Source: an uncultured Saccharofermentans sp.
Lineage (GTDB): Bacteria > Bacillota > Clostridia > Saccharofermentanales > Saccharofermentanaceae
DNA: 39,350 bases
Assembly: GCA_905234715.1 (NCBI GenBank)
Contig: CAJOJI010000009.1
Location: 1-39,350 of the forward strand
Direction of reading: 5' to 3'
Each line of letters starts with the position of its first letter. Position 1 is the first letter of the stretch. This document shows, in pieces, positions 33,886-39,350 of the stretch. Below the pieces are notes generated by a model that saw only the letters and a list, made by a program, of their open reading frames with translations, ran no database searches and was not told where the DNA came from. The position numbers and the translations under genes were made by a program.

Positions 33886-34116
33886 ATGGAAACATTAGAA
33901 AAAGTAATTGAGATTGTTGCAACCACATGTGAGGTTGACAATAGTGAAGTAACAGGAGACAGTACTGTGGGAGATTTCCCTGCATGGGATTCCATGGGTC
34001 ATCTAAGTATTCTTAGTGCTGTTGAGGAGGCATTTGACATCAGCTTTGAACCAGAAGAAATGATGGAGATCGAAGATGTCAATGACATTGTGAAGGCAGT
34101 GGAGGCTAAGCAGTAA
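33886..34116 (+). CDS. Acyl carrier protein
   Basis: A 76-residue four-helix carrier. S36 in AWDSMGHLSI is the attachment serine for 4'-phosphopantetheine. Acidic helix II and III (EEAFDISFEPEEMMEIED) match ACPs. It is a dedicated carrier rather than the housekeeping one, as it lies between SDR and AMP-ligase genes. The upstream region is AT-rich, with no Shine-Dalgarno sequence, a Bacteroidota trait. Confidence 0.92.
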   Translation: METLEKVIEIVATTCEVDNSEVTGDSTVGDFPAWDSMGHLSILSAVEEAFDISFEPEEMMEIEDVNDIVKAVEAKQ

Positions 34117-34134
34117 TCAAGTAGTTGCTACTGA

Positions 34135-35580
34135 ATGAAATCTATAGAGGAACAGCTATTCGCTATCGTACAGCAGACTCCTGATAAAGTAGCACTTATC
34201 TCAGGTGAAACCGAGGTGGCTTATAGTCTGCTTTGGGATTATTGTCTGCGTGCTGCCTTTAAACTGCAAAACACTTATCATTTGCAGAAGGGAGATCGCG
34301 TGATACTCTCAGCTGCTGGCAATATAGAGTTTGTGTATGTCTATTTTGGCGTGCATCTGGCAGGAGGTATTTGTGTACCGATCGATCCTGATACTAACCA
34401 AACACGCTTTAACCATATTGAGGCATCCACAAAGCCTGTCTGCGTGATGGGTACGTTGCACAATGTTGCGCGTGAGACAATATCCTTCTCCGATGTCATT
34501 GATGGCACGGAGAAAGCTGAATTTATAGCGCCAAAGATGAGCGAGATAGCCGATATCCTCTTTACTACAGGTACGACAGGGGCACCGAAGGGAGTGGCTC
34601 TGTCGTACTTAAATCTTGCAGCTGCAGCTCGGAATATCAATGAGTTTATCGGTAATTCGGCTGATGATGTAGAGTTGTTGGCACTTCCTGTTAGCCATTC
34701 GTTTGGTTTGGGGCGTATGAGATGCGCACTCACCAAAGGCGCAACAGTAGTGATGCTAGGCACTTTTGCCAATGTGAAGAAGTTCTTTAACGAGATGAAA
34801 CGATGTCATGTGACGATGTTTGCCATGGTGCCTGCCAGTTGGGGCTTCATCAAAAAGATGAGTGGCAAATATATTGGCAAGTTTGCTGACCAATTGAAGT
34901 TTATCGAGATTGGTAGTTCGTTTATGCCAAAGGAGGAGAAGGAATTCTTGATGGAACAACTGCCCCATACTCGTATATGTATGCATTATGGATCGACAGA
35001 AGCATCAAGAAGTGCATTTATGGAGTTCCAAGCCTATAAGGATAATTTGCTCTCGGCAGGCAAGGCATCGCCTCATACAGGAATTAAGATTTTTTCTCCA
35101 GAGGGTAAACCATTGCCATTGGGAGAAGAAGGTGAAGTATGCGTAAAAGGCGAGCATGTGACTTGCAGTTATTGGAACGAAACACCAGAGCGCTTTGCCT
35201 CAGATTTCTATGATGGCTATTTCCGTACTGGCGATTGTGCTACGATGGATGCTGATGGCAATATCTATCTAAAGAGTCGTATCAAAGAGATGATTAACGT
35301 GGGTGGGAAGAAGGTTGCCCCCATGGAAGTGGAGGATATACTGAATACGATACCAGGAGTCAAAGAGAGTGCTTGTATTGGTATTCCTGATCCAGGCGTT
35401 GTGCTGGGCGAGGTGGTTAAGGCTTTCGTTGTGGCAGATGAGAGTCTTACGGATGAAGAAATAATGCAGCAGCTTAAACCTCAATTAGAGGTGTATAAGT
35501 TACCTGTTGAGATAGAGAGAATTAGCGAAATACCCAAAACAAGTTCTGGTAAAATCCAAAGATTGATATTAAAGAAGTAA
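34135..35580 (+). CDS. AMP-dependent acid ligase (acyl-CoA/acyl-ACP synthetase type)
   Basis: A 481-residue adenylate-forming enzyme. The phosphate loop FTTGTTGAPKG is at 143-153, the A5-like MHYGSTEAS near 280, the hinge aspartate in YFRTGD, and the C-terminal catalytic lysine is K473 (SSGKIQR). It activates a carboxylic acid with ATP and passes it to a thiol; the ACP 18 bases upstream is the natural acceptor. Shorter than classical acyl-CoA synthetases, like ligases that load carrier proteins. Which acid is used cannot be read. Confidence 0.9.
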   Translation: MKSIEEQLFAIVQQTPDKVALISGETEVAYSLLWDYCLRAAFKLQNTYHLQKGDRVILSAAGNIEFVYVYFGVHLAGGICVPIDPDTNQTRFNHIEASTKPVCVMGTLHNVARETISFSDVIDGTEKAEFIAPKMSEIADILFTTGTTGAPKGVALSYLNLAAAARNINEFIGNSADDVELLALPVSHSFGLGRMRCALTKGATVVMLGTFANVKKFFNEMKRCHVTMFAMVPASWGFIKKMSGKYIGKFADQLKFIEIGSSFMPKEEKEFLMEQLPHTRICMHYGSTEASRSAFMEFQAYKDNLLSAGKASPHTGIKIFSPEGKPLPLGEEGEVCVKGEHVTCSYWNETPERFASDFYDGYFRTGDCATMDADGNIYLKSRIKEMINVGGKKVAPMEVEDILNTIPGVKESACIGIPDPGVVLGEVVKAFVVADESLTDEEIMQQLKPQLEVYKLPVEIERISEIPKTSSGKIQRLILKK

Positions 35581-35581
35581 A

Positions 35582-38053
35582 ATGAGCGAACAGTTTAAGA
35601 CTGATGATTTGTTGGCATTATCAGCCTACGATGGTAGTACTGAGAGCGATCAATTATTTATGGATGCTCTGCAAGAAGAGTTGATCTTCCATTATGAGCA
35701 TAATGATATGTATCGCCAGTTTTGCCAGCGAAAAGGTTTCGATCCTCATCAAGAAATAAAGAATTTGGAGGATATACCACCAGTCGCAGTGAGTGTGTTT
35801 AAGGATTTGGGATTCAAATTGGGCAGTGTACCCAAAGAAGAATTGTCATTGACTTTGCAATCTTCTGCGACCAGTGGTGTTCCTAGTACGGTGGTTCTTG
35901 ATAAGATTACCAGCAAGCGTCAGGCAAAGGCGATGGTGAAGGTAATCAGCGCCTTTATCGGCAATGAGCGCAAGCCATTCCTGATCATGGATATTGATCC
36001 ACGCTCTGCAGACAGACGATTGCTGGGCGCCAGATTTGCTGCTGTCACAGGTTATCTAAAGTTTGCAAGCAAGACGGGCTTTTTCTTGAAAGCTAAGGAT
36101 GGAATCAGCTACTTTGATATTGAAGGTATCAAACAGTTCGTGAGTGAATTGCCTCAGGATCAACCTGTGGTTGTGTTTGGCTTTACCTATATCCTTTATC
36201 AGAATGTGCTGAAGACTATCCAGAAGACTGGTGAGAAGATTTTGTTGCCAAAAGGCTCAAAGATTATCCACATTGGAGGCTGGAAGAAGTTGGAAAGTGA
36301 AAAGGTTGAGAAGAGCCTGTTTAACCAACAACTTTCTGAGGCGTTTGGAATCGAACCTGTAGATGTGATTGATATCTATGGTTTTACCGAGCAGATGGGT
36401 ATTAATTATCCGGATTGCGTTTGTGGATGCAAGCATGAGTCAAGTTATGTTCGTGTGATAGTTCGCGACCCTGTGTCCCGTGAAGTATTACCTGATGGTA
36501 AGGAGGGTATGCTAGAATTCATTACGCCAATTCCTCATAGCTATCCTGGCAATGTGGTATTGACGGATGATATTGGTGTGATTGAACCTGAGTCATCTCC
36601 ATGTGGTAGGTCAGGTAAACGATTCCGCATTGTAGGTCGAATGAAAAAGGCCGAGGTGCGTGGATGCGGAGATATTTTGTCGGCGAAACTAACCTTTAAT
36701 GCCAAGAAGAATACTGAAGAGGTTGAGGATAATCAGCTTGACATTCAGTATTACAAAGACGAGATTCCTGAAGGTGAAGGTGCTGCGCAACTGAAGCAAA
36801 TCATTGATGGGCTGAACGTTCAGGATGAATGGCTTCGCGAACAACCTATCGAGGCTATTATTGGCTTAATTGGTCAGGCAGCAAAAACTTGGTTGGCTGA
36901 TCCTAAGTTCAGATTCCTGAAGGATAAGGGGCTGTTGTTTTTGAGTCAGTGGTGTGATGAGCGTCATTTACGTCAAGTGGCCATAGACGGGCTTCGTGGT
37001 AATCTAAAATATGCAGATACATTCCTACCTTGTCTGGATAGCGATAAGCATCTGATGAAAGCCAACGCAAGGGGATTGTGTTGTCACTGGATGGCAGGCA
37101 ATGTGCAGATTCTTGGTATGTTTGCTGTGGTTCAGTGTATGCTGACGAAGAACACGAACCTGATAAAGGTTGCAGCCAAGGATGGTGGCGTTTTTGCCTC
37201 TTTGATGTCGGCATTTGAGGGCTTGGAATACACTACAGCAGATGGTTATACGATCAAAGGTGATGACCTGGCTAAGACGGTAGGCGTTGTTTATTTCTCA
37301 CGCCATGCTGTCAAACTTGGTGAGCAGATGTCAAAGGCCGCCAAGGTGCGTATTGCATGGGGAGGAAAAGAGGCCGTAGAGACAGTTGCAGGTTATCCTT
37401 CGACGATTGATTGTGAGACGGTTATTTTCGGACCGAAACTCTCATACGCTGTGATCGCCAAGGAGTCACTGGCTTCTGAACAGGATGCCAAGAAACTGGC
37501 TAGAAGAGTGTCTGTGGATGTGTCCGTATTTGATCAGGCAGGATGTGCTTCACCTCATAATCTCTATATTGAGAAAGGTGGAGAAGTATCACCGGAGCGA
37601 TTCTGTGAGATTCTTGCAGAGGCATTCCCCAAGACAGAATTGCAGATACCCAAGCCAACGGTTTCGCCTGAACAGATTAGTGCGATTCATTCTATCCGTG
37701 GTGTCTATGACTTCAAAGGAAAGGTGTGGGGCAGTGAGAACATGAGCTGGAGTATTCTGCTATCAGGAGATACAGATTGTGAGCTATGCAAACCAGTCTA
37801 TAGTCGGGCATTGATGGTTCATGAGGTGGAACATATCAATGACGTACTTGACAATATCGAGGATTATATCCAGACCATCGGAATCGAGGCACCTCTTAAC
37901 AAAGCTATAGACTTTGCGAATAAAGCAACGGCTAAGGGAGTGGCAAGATGCCCTCAGATAGGTAGAATGCTTAATTTTGAGATGCCCTGGGATGGGGTGT
38001 TCCTGATTGATAGATTGGTGAGGTGGAATACATTGTTCGGGCCGATGTGTTGA
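35582..38053 (+). CDS. LuxE-LuxC fusion: acyl-protein synthetase plus acyl reductase
   Basis: An 823-residue fusion. Residues about 1-370 match LuxE-type acyl-protein synthetases (adenylate fold): the loop SATSGVPSTVV near 95 and YGFTEQMGINYP near 275. From about 390 the sequence is LuxC-type fatty-acyl reductase: WMAGNVQILGMF, a nucleotide-binding region with KVAAKDGG, and the catalytic cysteine C655 in DQAGCASPH. LuxE and LuxC work together to reduce an activated acid to an aldehyde with NADPH; fusing them would channel the acyl group. In Vibrio the two are separate genes with LuxD. One base separates it from the ligase gene. The LuxE cysteine that carries the acyl group in Vibrio is not obvious here. 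Confidence 0.88.
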   Translation: MSEQFKTDDLLALSAYDGSTESDQLFMDALQEELIFHYEHNDMYRQFCQRKGFDPHQEIKNLEDIPPVAVSVFKDLGFKLGSVPKEELSLTLQSSATSGVPSTVVLDKITSKRQAKAMVKVISAFIGNERKPFLIMDIDPRSADRRLLGARFAAVTGYLKFASKTGFFLKAKDGISYFDIEGIKQFVSELPQDQPVVVFGFTYILYQNVLKTIQKTGEKILLPKGSKIIHIGGWKKLESEKVEKSLFNQQLSEAFGIEPVDVIDIYGFTEQMGINYPDCVCGCKHESSYVRVIVRDPVSREVLPDGKEGMLEFITPIPHSYPGNVVLTDDIGVIEPESSPCGRSGKRFRIVGRMKKAEVRGCGDILSAKLTFNAKKNTEEVEDNQLDIQYYKDEIPEGEGAAQLKQIIDGLNVQDEWLREQPIEAIIGLIGQAAKTWLADPKFRFLKDKGLLFLSQWCDERHLRQVAIDGLRGNLKYADTFLPCLDSDKHLMKANARGLCCHWMAGNVQILGMFAVVQCMLTKNTNLIKVAAKDGGVFASLMSAFEGLEYTTADGYTIKGDDLAKTVGVVYFSRHAVKLGEQMSKAAKVRIAWGGKEAVETVAGYPSTIDCETVIFGPKLSYAVIAKESLASEQDAKKLARRVSVDVSVFDQAGCASPHNLYIEKGGEVSPERFCEILAEAFPKTELQIPKPTVSPEQISAIHSIRGVYDFKGKVWGSENMSWSILLSGDTDCELCKPVYSRALMVHEVEHINDVLDNIEDYIQTIGIEAPLNKAIDFANKATAKGVARCPQIGRMLNFEMPWDGVFLIDRLVRWNTLFGPMC

Positions 38054-38069
38054 TTTCTTTCTAATAGAA

Positions 38070-38639
38070 ATGTATAAGCATTTTTTTAAACGTTTCTTCG
38101 ACTTTTGGATTTCTCTTATTAGCCTTATTTGTATCAGCCCAGTCTTGTTGATGGTGACGGTATGGTTGCATTTTGCAAATAAGGGTGTTGGCGCTTTTTT
38201 CTATCAAGAAAGGCCTGGGAAGGATGGGAAGATATTTAAGGTGATTAAGTATAAGACCATGACGGATGAACGGGATGCAGAAGGAAATCTGCTCCCTGAT
38301 GAGGCTCGTTTGACGAAAGTGGGTAAGTTCGTCAGATCAACTTCTATAGATGAATTACCGCAACTGATTAATGTCTTGAAGGGGGACATGGCACTGATAG
38401 GGCCAAGGCCTTTGCTGCCTCAGTAAGTTCGCCCGGGCATCTCAGGATGGGCGCAGTGTCATGGGCGTAATGGCATCAGTTGGACGGAGAAATTCAAATT
38501 GGATGTCTGGTATGTGGATCATGTGAGCCTGATGACGGATCTGAAGGTTATCTGGATTACGATAATGAAGGTGCTGAAGCGGGACGGTATCTCGCAGGAG
38601 GGTAATGCCACGATGGAGGCATTTAATGGGCATAACTAA
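38070..38639 (+). pseudogene. Bacterial sugar transferase (PglC/WbaP-type), broken by a stop
   Basis: A polyprenyl-phosphate sugar-1-phosphate transferase that starts glycan assembly. The first 118 codons give the membrane hairpin (WISLISLICISPVLLMVTVW) and the catalytic core up to IDELPQLINVLKGDMALIGP and RPLLPQ. A TAA stop follows at 38424-38426, and the same frame continues with [16 protein letters not shown]... to a natural stop at 38637. The missing piece is about 13 residues (family YLPLY...RRHE), so a deletion has joined TA and A to make TAA in frame. The truncated form lacks the C-terminal part and is probably inactive. The frame is otherwise clean. Confidence 0.85.
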
Positions 38640-38755
38640 TGAGTAAGGATTTGATTTCTATCATTATGCTGGCGCACGGGCGGACTATCCAGTATCTGTG
38701 GCATGGGATGGTGAAGCGCATCAAGTATAGTGAGAAGGTGAAATACTATTTTTGA
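38639..38755 (+). pseudogene. Glycosyltransferase family 2 remnant
   Basis: A 38-codon frame overlapping the previous stop (TAATG). It starts MSKDLISIIMLAHG, as a family-2 glycosyltransferase does, then passes to WHGMVKRIKYSEKVKYYF, which reads like a C-terminal end. The body of the enzyme (some 250 residues) appears to be missing. Identification rests on the first twelve residues, so it is tentative. Confidence 0.5.
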
Positions 38756-38773
38756 GATAAAGGCATAGAAAAT

Positions 38774-39350
38774 ATGCGAGATATTTGGGAACGACATCAT
38801 CAGTTTATAGGTTTTTTAGTTGCAATTATTGTTTGCTTAGTAATAAACTTTGTCGCTTTGATATGTGTGAATCACTCATACAAAAATGGGCAAGAAAGGA
38901 TACTCATATCCTATAAAGAAAGTCTCGCCCTAATCGATTCTCTTCAAAAAAAGAATGAGGATGCCTTAAACAGGGTTCTGAGTGAACGCGAACAAACAAT
39001 TAAGAAGATATTATCTGATACTTTAGTTGATAGTATTCAAGGACTTTGTCCTAAGCAAAAAGATGCTGTGAGAAAATATGTTCGCCCTTACTTAGAGGTG
39101 ACTACTCGTGAGTTGGATGTCAAAGAGAAAATAAAGTCGGATCCTAACCATGAATATAAATTGTTACGTGATGAGATTAGAAGTTTACTTCAACTTGAAT
39201 TTAACAAAATACAGAATGAATATGAGGCTTTGGAAATATGGGCAGCAATACTTACCGTTGTTTTTCTAATTTTTAGTTTCTATTCTTTCTTTAAGACTGA
39301 AAAACTTGAGGAAGATGGACGGCAAAGTATAACTCGAATTAATACGATGG
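38774..39350 (+). CDS. Membrane/coiled-coil protein, partial at window end
   Basis: An open frame from ATG 38774 that runs to the last base, 192 codons without a stop. It begins with a membrane helix (about residues 12-34, FLVAIIVCLVINFVALICV), then a periplasmic or extracellular helical stretch with many K/E/D and a coiled-coil look (ESLALIDSLQKKNEDALNRV), then a second helix near 155-172 (IWAAILTVVFLIFSFYSFF) and a charged tail. No domain recognised; no ribosome site. It follows the polysaccharide genes with the same strand. Confidence 0.65.
   Translation, partial: MRDIWERHHQFIGFLVAIIVCLVINFVALICVNHSYKNGQERILISYKESLALIDSLQKKNEDALNRVLSEREQTIKKILSDTLVDSIQGLCPKQKDAVRKYVRPYLEVTTRELDVKEKIKSDPNHEYKLLRDEIRSLLQLEFNKIQNEYEALEIWAAILTVVFLIFSFYSFFKTEKLEEDGRQSITRINTM

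Noticed and set aside
1..39350. CRISPR array, tRNA or rRNA genes
   Set aside because: No regularly spaced direct repeats, cloverleaf with CCA-type end, or rRNA motifs seen on reading both strands.

Overview
The window has two compositional halves. Positions 1 to about 28,560 read like a Bacillota (class Clostridia) chromosome, possibly a gut or rumen member near Oscillospiraceae; the family is a guess. The signs are purine-rich AGGAGG-type ribosome sites, a BY-kinase/PHP-phosphatase capsule pair, a class B sortase with a QTG substrate, an LCP protein, an ECF sigma/anti-sigma pair, an NSS transporter and c-di-GMP proteins. From about 28,577 to the end the DNA is AT-richer, genes abut with little or no Shine-Dalgarno sequence, and the content resembles a Bacteroidota surface-polysaccharide locus. 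Hand counts of single 60-base lines give 33 G+C at 28201-28260, 16 at 28801-28860 and 27 at 35221-35280. The change falls inside one ORF whose first part is a GNAT acetyltransferase and whose remainder is the back half of a ketoacyl-ACP synthase III. It is therefore either a horizontal-transfer joint or a contig chimera; the window shows only one side of it.

Layout. 1-2949: a complete IS66-family element (21-2782) with perfect 22-bp ends and an 8-bp target duplication, inserted in a small zinc-ribbon gene; its tnpB carries a frameshift. 3047-6900: an XRE repressor head-on against a beheaded cpsC, then cpsD, cpsB, sortase B, a probable sortase substrate and a terminator. 6963-11235 (minus): an LCP ligase, an SPFH protein with a zinc ribbon, a zinc-ribbon/membrane pair that may be one frameshifted gene, and a zinc-ribbon Yip1-like membrane protein. 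11356-13009 (minus): an anti-sigma-like protein and an ECF sigma factor. 13165-18603: TcdA-like E1 enzyme, a degenerate GGDEF-EAL protein and a three-gene ABC-2 exporter. 18667-21292: acidic lipoprotein and NSS symporter. 21545-24612: GT4 glycosyltransferase, PlsC-like acyltransferase and two tandem CmpB-like membrane proteins. 24763-28319: membrane HD-GYP phosphodiesterase, a small unknown gene and an esterase.

28577-38639 is the most interesting part: a tight co-directional set of KASIII fragment, SDR, full KASIII, split transketolase (two genes), VOC protein, second SDR, acyl carrier protein, AMP-dependent ligase and a fused LuxE-LuxC acyl reductase, ending in a broken sugar-phosphate transferase and a glycosyltransferase remnant. 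Read together, the enzymes could load an acid on the carrier protein, extend and reduce it, release it as an aldehyde (LuxC), and give that aldehyde to a transketolase-like enzyme to form an alpha-hydroxyketone or branched sugar-like unit. That pathway is inference; no product is known from the sequence. The last 577 bases hold the start of a membrane/coiled-coil gene that runs off the end.
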